Assembly: GCA_001600355.1 (NCBI GenBank)
Contig: BCJU01000002.1
Span: 2,728,001-2,792,000, forward strand
Direction of reading: 5' to 3'
Origin: Meira nashicola
Lineage: Eukaryota; Basidiomycota; Exobasidiomycetes; Exobasidiales; Brachybasidiaceae
DNA length: 64,000 nucleotides
A program made the translations under genes and the position numbers. A model generated the notes under the pieces. That model ran no database searches and was not told where the DNA came from. It worked only from the letters and a program-made list of their open reading frames with translations. Position 1 is the first letter of the stretch. Each line of letters starts with the position of its first letter. This document shows, piece by piece, positions 19,171-29,499 of the stretch.

Positions 19171-20160
19171 ATGGCTGATGCTTTAGATGATGATTATATT
19201 CAATCGGAAGGGGAGCAGATAGATGTTGGTAGCGAGGTAGGAGATGAGTCAGAAAATGGCGAGCCTGGTCCATCTTCCGGAAATGCAAGCAAAATGAAAC
19301 GCCGAATAGAGGAAAGTGAAGGAGATGAAGAGGAAAGACGAAATCAAAAGAAGAAAAAGATGAAAAAACGTGATAAGATCAAAAAGCAAAAGAAAGCGGC
19401 AGCCAATTTAGCATTACAACCTGGCGCATTAGCAAAATATCCCGTTGAAATGCAAGCTGATCATTTACGACAATTGATGCGATCTTGTAAGCAATTCAGT
19501 AAATGGAGTGAAATGGAATTAGATGAAATGGGAGTAGGACAATCAATGTTGATCGATACAAGTGGTTTGGATGTTAAAAGGGAAGCCGAAACATTAGCAC
19601 AATTTATCGTCAAAACTGTACCAAAAGTAAAAGAAGCAATTACTGCTGTCAAAGATGAAGGAGTATGTGGTCAACCTTGTGTTTTGGTCATATCTGGAAA
19701 TGCTCAAAGGGCGGCTGACTTGAGTAGATCATTACGATCTCTAAATCCAAACTCGAATAATAATGGAGAAGAAAAGAAAGTAAAAGAAAAGATAATCGAT
19801 AAAAATGAAAGCAAATCAAAATCAAAAGTTGCAGTAGCCAAATTGTTTGCTAGACATTTCAAAGTTGATGAACAACAAGCTTTCTTGCAAGCACACATCT
19901 GTCCTTTAGCTGTAGGAACACCACAACGATTGCAAGATTTACTGGCTAAAGGTTTAGATTTGCAAAAGTTACGATGTATTATTGTAGATGCAACTTGGAC
20001 CGACCAAAAGCAAAGGACAATGTTGGATACGATAGAAACTCGACAAGCACTCTTTTCCATGCTAGCTTGTCCTGAATTTCAGGCTAGATTGCATGGAAAG
20101 AGTTCAGACAATGGACAAAGCAATAAAAAAGCCAGTAGAGCTAGGATTGTACTATTCTGA
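19171..20160 (+). CDS. CMS1: Cms1-like 90S pre-ribosome factor
   Basis: Protein of 329 aa; the frame opens at a TTG but the first ATG is at 19171. Residues 1-80 are acidic, then Lys-rich (nuclear or nucleolar type). The globular part has the Cms1 blocks: LQPGALAKYPVEMQADHLRQ, PCVLVISGNAQRAADLSRSL, a segment VAKLFARHFKVDEQQAFL, VGTPQRLQDLLAKG and the closing LRCIIVDATWTDQKQRT. The order resembles a degenerate DEAD-box helicase core (the GTPxRL motif Ib and VDA-like motif II positions) with no Walker A, as expected for Cms1. It is a component of U3-containing small-subunit precursors. There is a Lys/Asn/Ser-rich insertion at about 190-215. Confidence 0.85.
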   Translation: MADALDDDYIQSEGEQIDVGSEVGDESENGEPGPSSGNASKMKRRIEESEGDEEERRNQKKKKMKKRDKIKKQKKAAANLALQPGALAKYPVEMQADHLRQLMRSCKQFSKWSEMELDEMGVGQSMLIDTSGLDVKREAETLAQFIVKTVPKVKEAITAVKDEGVCGQPCVLVISGNAQRAADLSRSLRSLNPNSNNNGEEKKVKEKIIDKNESKSKSKVAVAKLFARHFKVDEQQAFLQAHICPLAVGTPQRLQDLLAKGLDLQKLRCIIVDATWTDQKQRTMLDTIETRQALFSMLACPEFQARLHGKSSDNGQSNKKASRARIVLF

Positions 20161-20560
20161 AAAAGATGCTCAAGACATGTGTATTATATCTGTTGACATT
20201 AAATGTACTATTTGTTACTGCTTTTAATGCAGTCATTATCCTTCTAGATATCCTTATTCTCATCCTATTGGATATTGGTTAATATCCTTACCATTCAATG
20301 CGTCACGGAAACGCGCTTTATTCATAGAATAGCCCCCTCAGCCCTTCACGTGTTTAACACTTTTATTAAGTTTAGACTGTTTAATTGCATTTGTAACGCA
20401 TTGTCCACTTGTTGTCTGACAATAATATATTGACCTCCTCATACCATAATCAAGTGATCACAAAACGTCCCATTCCCAACTCTTTTTACTCTTTTTCCTA
20501 CAATATGGCAGATTGAAATTCAAACTATCATTTTGGCCAAGTGCATGATAATATTATAAG
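20161..20560. promoter_or_regulatory. Upstream region of TAO3
   Basis: This 400-bp gene-free region contains repeated GGATAT/AATATCC half-sites near 20245-20290, an ACGCGC at 20311 and a CACGTG at 20347-20352. No gene or RNA is seen. Assignment as a promoter rests on position only. Confidence 0.3.
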
Positions 20561-23500
20561 ATGGACATGCAAATTTCCATTCCTGATTTGGAAGATGATC
20601 AAATTTATCCACTTGAAGGAAGTTCGGGATTTGATACGTCCGTAAATCAATCTGAATCATTTCAAAGTACAAATCAATCTTCATATTCTACCGGATCAGC
20701 TCAAGATGTAACAAAGCCAAGACCTTTCAGAGGTGCACCTATTGAGCATTCACGTTCAGGTTCTACTTTAAGTTTTGAGAGTAATACTGGTTCACGAATA
20801 GGTACTTCTCAGCCTTATAGCACAGCAAGAGGAATGGGAGCTGGAGTCACTGCGCCTGCTGCTACGTCCAATTTTAGTCCTTCTTCAACCGGATTTCCAA
20901 GAAAAGGTTCTTTTGCTTCACTCAAAGCTGCATTCAAAGGGTCTTCTACAACAAATGCACAAGATGCATACCCTCAACAATTACGCAATCCCTTTGGCGT
21001 AGGACAACAAAATGGAAGTGCAAATGTGAATTATGCAAATTCTTCTGGTCAAAAGTCAAGTGCTGCCTCTCCAATCGATGTAAATAGAGCACATGGCCGA
21101 ACCGATAGCTATTTATCTTCGATCACATCACGCTCACGTGGCGTACCTTTATCACAGCAAAAACATGCTCAACAAAGTTCTCTTTACTCAGAAAATTCTT
21201 TAGGTGGTATTAGCAATTCATTCAGCGAATCAACTAATGGCTCCGCTTTTCGATCCGGTCCCGGTCTACCACCTGTACCTCCTTTTCCAGAGGCATATGT
21301 ATCTGGACAACCAAGTTCAAATTCTATGCAACCGCCTCCGTCTTCTGCTTCCCTTCCACCTGCTCGAACCGCATATGCTAGGTCTATGTCAGCTCAAGAT
21401 CGGGGAGGAGGGTACCCTACATCACAAGCGGTCACCTCTGAAGTGGACGGCATTCCACCTCTTCCGCGTTCAAATACAGATCAACCGCATTATCGATCAA
21501 ATAGTATTCCATCTTCCGTTGATCAATTAGATGACGCAACAGCGCCAAATTGGATGCAGGGAAATATGGCAATCCTTGAAGATTTAGAAGAACCTCTTCA
21601 ACCACCGCAAAGGATCTTTGCGAGTTCTTTGCATCAAAGAGGCTCTTCGCGTGGAAGTAGAGATACGTCAGAAGATGGAGCAAGACCATCATTCGACCAC
21701 CAACAGGCTATGTATCGGGGAACAGGAGTCAATGCTCCAATCTCCTCCCGATGGGCAGGTGCGAATTCAGCACAGAACATGCCTCCCGTACGTGAAGATC
21801 GTGCTGTGCAAAGATCACAATTTATGAATGGTGAAAATAGCTCTTATGCTTCGCTTCCTACCGGTATAGGCTTGGAAGATCCAGCCAGTCCAGCAGAATA
21901 TGCAATCAATGTGCTTTGCAGTCGATTTTTGACTTTAGCAGGCGTTCGAATCAGGACAGCGATTGGAGGTGTTGATGAATCAGATCCTTCGTTGGAACGA
22001 AATTTAGGTTCAGGAGCGGATGGTGTATTGGACACCCTTTTGGATTCCTTGGCGCACGTTTCACGAAAAAATCCTGCACCGGTTATCAAAAGCATCTTTC
22101 AATGGCGTGATAATATGATGGAAGATCGCATCGATGTTGGAGAAGTGCGAGGTGCTTTAGCAGGAAGTCAAGTTGGTTTAGCAATGGGTGTAGGAGATGT
22201 GGCAAACGTGTTGATGAGAAGAAAGGTTTTGGCAACTGCTTATTTGCTATCTCGGACGCTTATCCAAATCGCATCAAGCTTCTCACCTGGTCAGGCCGAA
22301 AATTCGATCAAAGGACTTAACGATGCACAAGTCACTGAATTACAGTCGAGATCGTTCGAATTGATGCGTGAATGCAGTAGAGAAAAAATAACCTCTTCAA
22401 AAATGCAGAGTGACGCTTTTGAACTTGCATCACAGTTGCTTGGTGTACTGTCAAAAGTATGTTTTGCTGCTGTAGGTGATCGATTCGTTACTTTTCTCGA
22501 ACAAGCAAATCGTACCAATCCGAGCACGAAAGAAGGTGATCCTGCTTCAGAAGTCGCAGTCGCCGCTGTACGTCATTTAACAATCACGCCTTTTCCAATG
22601 GAATTGTTTGAAGAAGGTGCAGAATTTCTCGAAATTATGGCTCGTAACTTTGCTGCTGCACATGGTCAGCGACTTAAGAGCACATACGCTGAATCTTTAT
22701 CAGCCTTGCTCATGCCTGTTGCCAAGTCTGCTTCAGCTGAATTGCATCACCCAACATGGATAAAGGCTTTGGATTCAATAGCACCGCGAGCATTTGCAAT
22801 GATTTCAAAGCCACGATACTGGTCTGTTGCTTATCCATTATACGTTGCCGTACTCTGTGTTTCACCTGAAGATCGATTTCAGCAACCTTCTCAAGCATGG
22901 TCATGGGTGCAATGTTTGGATGCTGGTGTAACAAAGATGAACAAAGATCGAAGCAGTAGATCTATTGTGATGAATTCTGCTGTTTCTCTATTATGGACAT
23001 ATTTGTTCCGCTGTCGTGAGAGCTCTTCTACAACAACCAAAAGACTGGAAACATTCTCACGTATTTGGTTCCCGGCCAATCGGACAACATTATTTCCAAG
23101 TGACGTAATAAATTTGGATTGCCATATCTACTTCACTCACTATATTCTCTACCGACAATTTGATGTTGGACGAGATTTGGTGCTAGATTTCTTAAGAGCT
23201 CAATTATTGAGCGGAAATCACCTTTCCGTTTCGCCTGAAGCATTATCAAAGCAGCGCATGACAGTCGCGGTTCGCGCAATCTTGCTCACTCTGGATGCAT
23301 ACGTTAAGGAAATATCGCCGTCATTTCCTTCGGATCTCAAATATGAGACAGAGAAGTCCGATTTTGGAGACGAATTACCAGATGCGTTCACATATCCAAC
23401 TCCAGATATCGCCAGCTCACAAGCACAATTTAATGATTTAATTGGTAAGATCGCACTGCTCTGTAATCATCAAATCGGTGGAATATCAGTCTTTTCGGAT

Positions 23501-26500
23501 GCGGTAACTCTGTCCAAAGGTACTTCTTTGAGCGCGGCAATGGCTGCCTCTAAGGGAGTGAATGATGAAGAGAGACTCCTTTGGCGTTTACATGCAACGA
23601 ATCGATTCATTGCTGCCTACAATCGCGATCATCAGCCATACATTGAACTTTTGCGAGCATGTATTGATGCTTGGCCTCGTTGTTTGACAGCGAATATTCC
23701 CTTTCAAAATGTTCTCAATGTTTTACACAGGGCCTACTTTAGTGCTGATCCATTATTGGCAGAAGCGGCTGCTCGTTGTTTGAAGCGTATAGCCGAACAA
23801 CGTAAAGGAGGAGCAACGGCTGTAATGACTAGTTTCATGCGATATCTGTTAAGGGTAGATATGGTATACTGGGAAACACATGCAAATCAGCTTTTGATCT
23901 TGTCCAAGATCGAAGGTGCAGTAAAGCTTTTAAGTTCATTCTTGCAGATATGGCTGGACGAGCTCAAGAAAGGCCAAGCAGGAGATTCAGGCAAAAAAGG
24001 TTGGGAGATGGAACGAACGAGTGCCTGGGCTGTCATCGATGAAGTTGAAGCCATGGGACTTTTCTTGCTTTGCTCCGCTTGGAGACCTTTAAGGAGACAT
24101 GCTCTTGGTATTTTACGTATCGTTTCAACTTTGGACGAGGTATTTGCTGGAACGACGAATAAGAATCTTGCCTATGCAAAAGACACTCCTGAAGATTTCG
24201 AAAAGGAAGATGAACCTACACGTGTAATTCATCTTCTATCTATGCCATGTGCACGTTTCATTCAAACGTCAAAAGATCCGCGTAGCGAAGAAGCAAGTGA
24301 TATATCAGCTTGGCAAAAAGCAAGGATGATGAAATGGAGACGAACACAAATTTCAAAAGAAACCTTAGCAGAATTAGCAGAGAGTGATAAAAGCAACGAA
24401 TCTACCAATTGGCTTTTGGTAGTTCCAAAGTTTTTGCGAATTTGTCTGGATCACTTTCCTACAACTGTTGCTGTTTTTCGATCGATTGTGACCAATCGAA
24501 TTATAGGAATGGAAAGTGCTGTTTCTGTTGCAGCTGGAACTAGCAATAGAGCTCCTGCAGGAGGGATTTCAACATTAAAAGGACAAGCGGCCGGTGCAGC
24601 TGGTGCATTAATGCCGTTCACAGCGCTAGGTAACAACAGCGCAAATGCAGCAAATGCATCTGCAGGATTAACTCACGAACAGAATCTCATGGCAGAGCAC
24701 TGGAAAATGTATATTCTTGCCCTGTGTACTACTACAACTTCGATCGAAGGCAGCGCTCATCGAATCAAAAATACGGAAGGAGGAGTACCATCGGAACGTG
24801 TGATCGCAGCGAAGGATTTATTCCAAAAGTTAGTACCTTACCTGGCTTCTGATCATGCAAAGTTTAGAGAATCCGTCATCTCAGCACTCGGAAATATCAA
24901 TGCAAACTTGTACAAGACGCTGCTTGAGACATTGCAAACTGTTAATGCTCAGTTGAGTGATGATTTTCGAAGATCAAATTCAAAGCGGAATCGACAAAAT
25001 GAGCGTTTACGGACCGCACTAGCCAATGTCATACAGCTTACCTCAACGCATATGACTAGTGATGGAACCCTAAATGATTCAAATCTGGTTTACTTAATCC
25101 TTCAATGGATCAAAGAAACGTTTGCCTTCTTGACTGATCGTGAAATCAGATTGGATTGGGAGTTTCACAAGCTACGAAGATTCTTTGCGGGTGTTGTGGA
25201 GGAATTTTTCGACTCTCTCTACGCTTCGAAGAAGAACAGAGCAAGCCAAGAGAATTCGGAAAAGTTTCTAAACCTGCACACCAGATTACATATGTTCAAG
25301 CTATTTCAAGACTGGCATTCTTTCAGCCAAGCTGCCAAAGATGGTCCTGCAAAATTAGCCAACCTTTTAGCAAACGTAGCTGCAATGTATCGAGAAGATC
25401 GCAATCGGGAGGCAATTCTGACAACGTTACGGAATGAAACACAAATGCTTTCTTTTCACGCTAGTTGTGCCATGGCTGCCCTTTGTCAAGGCGTTGTTCC
25501 TGTTAGCGACGGTCAACATTCTTCTTCGGCAAATTCGATGAGCTTAGAACCTATCTCATTGCTCACGTGGCTCAAACACCTATACCTCAGTCCATCTCCC
25601 CAAAATCATGCCGTTGCCAGACGTGCTCTCAAAGCGCTTTTGACTCATAATGCATTCAATAAAGATTTGATCAGGCTCACTTTGGATCATGCGGTTGCAG
25701 AACCAGAACAAACGAGCGCAACGAGATCATTCTTTGCTGTCTTTGCAGAGGTTGTAGTGGAAAAGAAAGGTTCCGATCAGGTACCCCTTGACCTTCCGCA
25801 AATCTTATGTTTAGGATTGGTGAAGTTAGGTCATCCGGATATTGATACTCGAAAAAAGTCATTTATTTTACTTAGTAGTATCACACCTGTCGAGAATGGT
25901 TCAACAGTGATTGCCGCAATGGAAGGTGGCGTTTCAAGTCCATTACCAGCAACCTATTTGCGAGCTCAGCGGGATATTTCAACCGCACTAGCAGAGCACT
26001 TCCAAGAACACAAGATCGCCATGTTGAGTGAATATGCCCTTCGTTTACCAGAGATTGATCTTTCAAGAAGGGCGACTACATTAGGTCTTTTACCCGAATG
26101 GCTGCATCGAATTCAATTTACAGGCGAACCAAATCAAGAAGGAAGTGGAGTCGCTCTCTCTCGCCGATCAATGTTGGTTCTTTCAAATTTGTTGGCTATG
26201 ACGATTCGATATGGCGATGAGCATAATTTTGAAATTCAGGATATGTGGGCAAGTTTAGCGGAAGGAGGTGATTTTTCATCGAATGCAACGACGATTGTCA
26301 AATTTCTCATTCAACAAGCATTAGCCCTTCGAAGTTCGCCCTTTATCATGCACGCCAAAAGAGCAGTTTCTTGTCTTTCTCACACTGTCTTGGCTCCAAC
26401 GCTCTTTGTCGAGATGTGCTCGTACATTGAACCATCGTCGATGATTCCTGTACCTTTGGAACACAATCGATTAACGACATTCGATGCACAATTGGATCAT

Positions 26501-29329
26501 CTTTATTTGGCCAATATCGAAGAACACCTACCACCTGCCTCACGTAAGCAAACCTTTTCGCCAGGTCAAGTAGCCCTATTATTTGTAGGCGAATTGACGT
26601 ACGAAAAATCGTCATTTTTGATCGAAAAGCTTCCATTACTACTGCATGCAATCTTTATGCAAGTCGACAGCACAAGCGCATTCACACAAGAACAAGTGAT
26701 GAGCATGTTTGAGCAACTCATGCGATCACTCAGTAACGAAATGAGCACAGGGCCTAGGAATCTTTCAAGTCAGGTGGAGAAGTTATTTGAAAAAGGCACG
26801 AGCATCTTTTGGACGCAAGATGAAGCTGATTTTGATGCTTCTCAAACACCAAAAGTGATGCGAAACACAGTCTTGGATACGATTTCCATTGTGAAAAATC
26901 ACATTGAGAATTTAAATGAACGGTGGGGAAATGTGGCGTTGGAATGGGCAACTTCGAATCCGGTCAGACATATGGCATGCCGATCATTCCAAATGTTCCG
27001 AATTTTGATGCCGGATGTGAATTATTCAATGTTAGCAGATATGTTGGGTCGTTTGAGTAACACAATTTCCGATTCTGTTCGAATTGATAATCAATCGTTC
27101 GCACTTGAAATTCTTTACACGATGAAAGCCGTTGTGCGAAATATCAATTTGGACGATCATCAATCTTCAAGTGGTAAACATGCTCTCTTGGGACACATCT
27201 TTTGGATGAACGTAGCATGTCTTTCTACGGTTAACGAATCCGAATTTGGTCAAGCGGTTGGTCTCTTGCATCTGCTGCTTGAGAAATTAGATCTCGATGA
27301 TCCTGAGACTGTGACACTCTTACAAGCTCATTGTCCTGATGGATGGGAAGGCGAAATCGGAGGATTGCAAAATCTCATCATGCGTGGATTGAGGTCTGCA
27401 TCTTTGTATACCGAGAGCTTCAACTTACTAGCAAGGATGGCAAAAATATCTGATGAACATCTGATCGATAGACAAGATTCACGAATAGGATACTTGTTCA
27501 TCGTCAGTTTGGCTTGGTTTTTGCAAGCATCTGATGAGCCAGGATCGATTGACGAATCTCTAGTCATTTGTCTAGCTGAGAATATCGCTGCATTAGCTGC
27601 CAAGAATGGAAAGGTGGATATCGAGAGAGTTGCAACAAGCGTTGCAAAGAAACGATTTAGAACGACTGATGATCTTCTTCGTCAGGCCATGGGCAGTTGT
27701 GTACGTTCAGGCTTTTTACCAAATCACGCCACCGGAATGGCTTTGACGTTGTTGGCCCTGACTTTCAATGCTGAGCCGTGGCTGCGTAAGCGAACTTTGC
27801 AAGTGCTCAAAATTTTCTTCCAATCAGTCGATACACGCAGACAAGAATTGCACGAATTAGGTCCAGAATTGCTCATGCCTTTGTTGCGTTTGTTGAGTAC
27901 AGATTTAAGTTTGGAGGCTTTAGAGGTACTCGAAGAAAAGATTTTAGCCTCTGTTCCATCGGCAGGGGCGAATCAATCTGGTCAACGACGTGGACCGAAT
28001 GCACAACAAATCGTTCGTATGAGCTTGCAATGGAGCAACAATCCAAACGCCTTTCAAAAGGGACGTTCACGACCGGGATTCTCCGGCTACGGGCAAGGCC
28101 GTAATGGCGTAATGGGTTCCAACGATCCCCGTAATGCACGAATGCCTGCAAATCAACATTGGCCATCTAATCCATCTCAACAAAGATCGACACATAACCC
28201 TCATGAGATGAATTCTCTTTTCGGCATTCCAGAAGATTCCGGCTGGTCTGTTGCCGATGTTCCCGATTGGACTTCTCGAACTCGAATCAATATCTTGAGT
28301 GTTTTCAAAAGTGTTGAATTATTACTCGATACGCCTCCCGTTGGCGAAGTAAACTTTGTTGATGATTATGATGCTGAAGGCGAAAACGTTTTTGAGCAAA
28401 ATATGACAGCAAGTCGAACCGATATGGAAGAAATGGAAAGTGCAAGTGTTGCCGCTGGAGCAAAGAGTGGGAATGCTCAAAGTCTTGCAAGTCAAAATGG
28501 GGTATCGTTCCGTGGTGAGCAGGCTTCACTCGCATCGAAATCATCCATTGCAGGAATTGCTTTACAAGAGAATAGTTTCCCAACCGAAAGTGAGAAAGAT
28601 AGCATTGGTGATATTGTCAATCAATTACATGATTTGAGTAGCTTCTTCATCGATGATGAGATCACAAACCAATCAGCCGAAAATGATGATCCTTCCGATC
28701 GTTCTAGCAAGCGTAAATCGAGAAAGAAGAATAATGCCAGTCTGGGAGGAAACAGTCAATCATCTTCATCTACGCGATTGACTCACTTTTGGGGAGGTAC
28801 TGGAGCAGCATCTTTGAGTAGCATTGCAGGTAGAAGTGATGGACATTCAGAAGAGAATAGCGGAGAACAAATTGCAAAGATATTGAGTAGAAGTGCGTTG
28901 GCCAATATGATGGGACGTGTTAATAACGCAGGAGGACATCAAACGAATCGGACAGCAAGTGAAGGTGGCTTTGATGCTTTTAATCGTGATAACCTTCCTA
29001 CCGGTGATTCAACAATGATTGCATCTTCCACTAGTGGCGATTTGAGTTTATCAGACGTAAGTGGTAGCATTGCTGAAGGTGGTGCTCCTGCGGCAAACAA
29101 GCGTCACAGTATGTGGGCAAGAAAGGGTTTATTCGGTAAGCGAACTAATGCAACTTTACGTTCGGCTTCAGAAACCATGCCTATGCCAACAAATGAAGAC
29201 AACTTCCCACCATCTTCAGCCCTCCCAGCAACAGCAATTCCTGCATCCACTTCTGCGCCAATCATTTCTATGAAAACCTCTGATGAAGGTGAAACACCAC
29301 AAGATGGAGATGAGACAGCAAGATCATAA
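20561..29329 (+). CDS. TAO3: Cell morphogenesis protein, Furry/Mor2/PAG1 family
   Basis: A single uninterrupted 8.8-kb frame encodes 2922 aa. Tao3/Mor2/Furry proteins are giant HEAT/armadillo scaffolds of the RAM/MOR network that help activate the NDR kinase (Cbk1/Orb6/Ukc1) and control polarised growth and cell separation. Residues 1-440 are Ser/Gly/Gln-rich and disordered. The Furry N-terminal domain starts at PASPAEYAINVLCSRFLTLA (about 445). Further conserved blocks are scattered to about 2500, for example VDMVYWETHANQLL, HARLHMFKLF-like and WGNVALEWATSNPVRHMACRSFQ. The final 400 residues are again disordered. It is longer than yeast Tao3, mostly because of both tails. ATG at 20561; no intron needed. 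Confidence 0.92.
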   Translation: MDMQISIPDLEDDQIYPLEGSSGFDTSVNQSESFQSTNQSSYSTGSAQDVTKPRPFRGAPIEHSRSGSTLSFESNTGSRIGTSQPYSTARGMGAGVTAPAATSNFSPSSTGFPRKGSFASLKAAFKGSSTTNAQDAYPQQLRNPFGVGQQNGSANVNYANSSGQKSSAASPIDVNRAHGRTDSYLSSITSRSRGVPLSQQKHAQQSSLYSENSLGGISNSFSESTNGSAFRSGPGLPPVPPFPEAYVSGQPSSNSMQPPPSSASLPPARTAYARSMSAQDRGGGYPTSQAVTSEVDGIPPLPRSNTDQPHYRSNSIPSSVDQLDDATAPNWMQGNMAILEDLEEPLQPPQRIFASSLHQRGSSRGSRDTSEDGARPSFDHQQAMYRGTGVNAPISSRWAGANSAQNMPPVREDRAVQRSQFMNGENSSYASLPTGIGLEDPASPAEYAINVLCSRFLTLAGVRIRTAIGGVDESDPSLERNLGSGADGVLDTLLDSLAHVSRKNPAPVIKSIFQWRDNMMEDRIDVGEVRGALAGSQVGLAMGVGDVANVLMRRKVLATAYLLSRTLIQIASSFSPGQAENSIKGLNDAQVTELQSRSFELMRECSREKITSSKMQSDAFELASQLLGVLSKVCFAAVGDRFVTFLEQANRTNPSTKEGDPASEVAVAAVRHLTITPFPMELFEEGAEFLEIMARNFAAAHGQRLKSTYAESLSALLMPVAKSASAELHHPTWIKALDSIAPRAFAMISKPRYWSVAYPLYVAVLCVSPEDRFQQPSQAWSWVQCLDAGVTKMNKDRSSRSIVMNSAVSLLWTYLFRCRESSSTTTKRLETFSRIWFPANRTTLFPSDVINLDCHIYFTHYILYRQFDVGRDLVLDFLRAQLLSGNHLSVSPEALSKQRMTVAVRAILLTLDAYVKEISPSFPSDLKYETEKSDFGDELPDAFTYPTPDIASSQAQFNDLIGKIALLCNHQIGGISVFSDAVTLSKGTSLSAAMAASKGVNDEERLLWRLHATNRFIAAYNRDHQPYIELLRACIDAWPRCLTANIPFQNVLNVLHRAYFSADPLLAEAAARCLKRIAEQRKGGATAVMTSFMRYLLRVDMVYWETHANQLLILSKIEGAVKLLSSFLQIWLDELKKGQAGDSGKKGWEMERTSAWAVIDEVEAMGLFLLCSAWRPLRRHALGILRIVSTLDEVFAGTTNKNLAYAKDTPEDFEKEDEPTRVIHLLSMPCARFIQTSKDPRSEEASDISAWQKARMMKWRRTQISKETLAELAESDKSNESTNWLLVVPKFLRICLDHFPTTVAVFRSIVTNRIIGMESAVSVAAGTSNRAPAGGISTLKGQAAGAAGALMPFTALGNNSANAANASAGLTHEQNLMAEHWKMYILALCTTTTSIEGSAHRIKNTEGGVPSERVIAAKDLFQKLVPYLASDHAKFRESVISALGNINANLYKTLLETLQTVNAQLSDDFRRSNSKRNRQNERLRTALANVIQLTSTHMTSDGTLNDSNLVYLILQWIKETFAFLTDREIRLDWEFHKLRRFFAGVVEEFFDSLYASKKNRASQENSEKFLNLHTRLHMFKLFQDWHSFSQAAKDGPAKLANLLANVAAMYREDRNREAILTTLRNETQMLSFHASCAMAALCQGVVPVSDGQHSSSANSMSLEPISLLTWLKHLYLSPSPQNHAVARRALKALLTHNAFNKDLIRLTLDHAVAEPEQTSATRSFFAVFAEVVVEKKGSDQVPLDLPQILCLGLVKLGHPDIDTRKKSFILLSSITPVENGSTVIAAMEGGVSSPLPATYLRAQRDISTALAEHFQEHKIAMLSEYALRLPEIDLSRRATTLGLLPEWLHRIQFTGEPNQEGSGVALSRRSMLVLSNLLAMTIRYGDEHNFEIQDMWASLAEGGDFSSNATTIVKFLIQQALALRSSPFIMHAKRAVSCLSHTVLAPTLFVEMCSYIEPSSMIPVPLEHNRLTTFDAQLDHLYLANIEEHLPPASRKQTFSPGQVALLFVGELTYEKSSFLIEKLPLLLHAIFMQVDSTSAFTQEQVMSMFEQLMRSLSNEMSTGPRNLSSQVEKLFEKGTSIFWTQDEADFDASQTPKVMRNTVLDTISIVKNHIENLNERWGNVALEWATSNPVRHMACRSFQMFRILMPDVNYSMLADMLGRLSNTISDSVRIDNQSFALEILYTMKAVVRNINLDDHQSSSGKHALLGHIFWMNVACLSTVNESEFGQAVGLLHLLLEKLDLDDPETVTLLQAHCPDGWEGEIGGLQNLIMRGLRSASLYTESFNLLARMAKISDEHLIDRQDSRIGYLFIVSLAWFLQASDEPGSIDESLVICLAENIAALAAKNGKVDIERVATSVAKKRFRTTDDLLRQAMGSCVRSGFLPNHATGMALTLLALTFNAEPWLRKRTLQVLKIFFQSVDTRRQELHELGPELLMPLLRLLSTDLSLEALEVLEEKILASVPSAGANQSGQRRGPNAQQIVRMSLQWSNNPNAFQKGRSRPGFSGYGQGRNGVMGSNDPRNARMPANQHWPSNPSQQRSTHNPHEMNSLFGIPEDSGWSVADVPDWTSRTRINILSVFKSVELLLDTPPVGEVNFVDDYDAEGENVFEQNMTASRTDMEEMESASVAAGAKSGNAQSLASQNGVSFRGEQASLASKSSIAGIALQENSFPTESEKDSIGDIVNQLHDLSSFFIDDEITNQSAENDDPSDRSSKRKSRKKNNASLGGNSQSSSSTRLTHFWGGTGAASLSSIAGRSDGHSEENSGEQIAKILSRSALANMMGRVNNAGGHQTNRTASEGGFDAFNRDNLPTGDSTMIASSTSGDLSLSDVSGSIAEGGAPAANKRHSMWARKGLFGKRTNATLRSASETMPMPTNEDNFPPSSALPATAIPASTSAPIISMKTSDEGETPQDGDETARS

Positions 29330-29499
29330 TATAAGATAATAAAATAAAGGAAGAGTTTAACTGTATTATAGAATTTTTACTTCTCTTGAATTGTTTCTCG
29401 CAATGTATTCTAATTTGAAATGTGACCAGAAAAGTATGATACAATCTTGAAGGGAGTGATAAAAGTACATTGCACCTTTTCCAAAATTTGAAAGGCTTG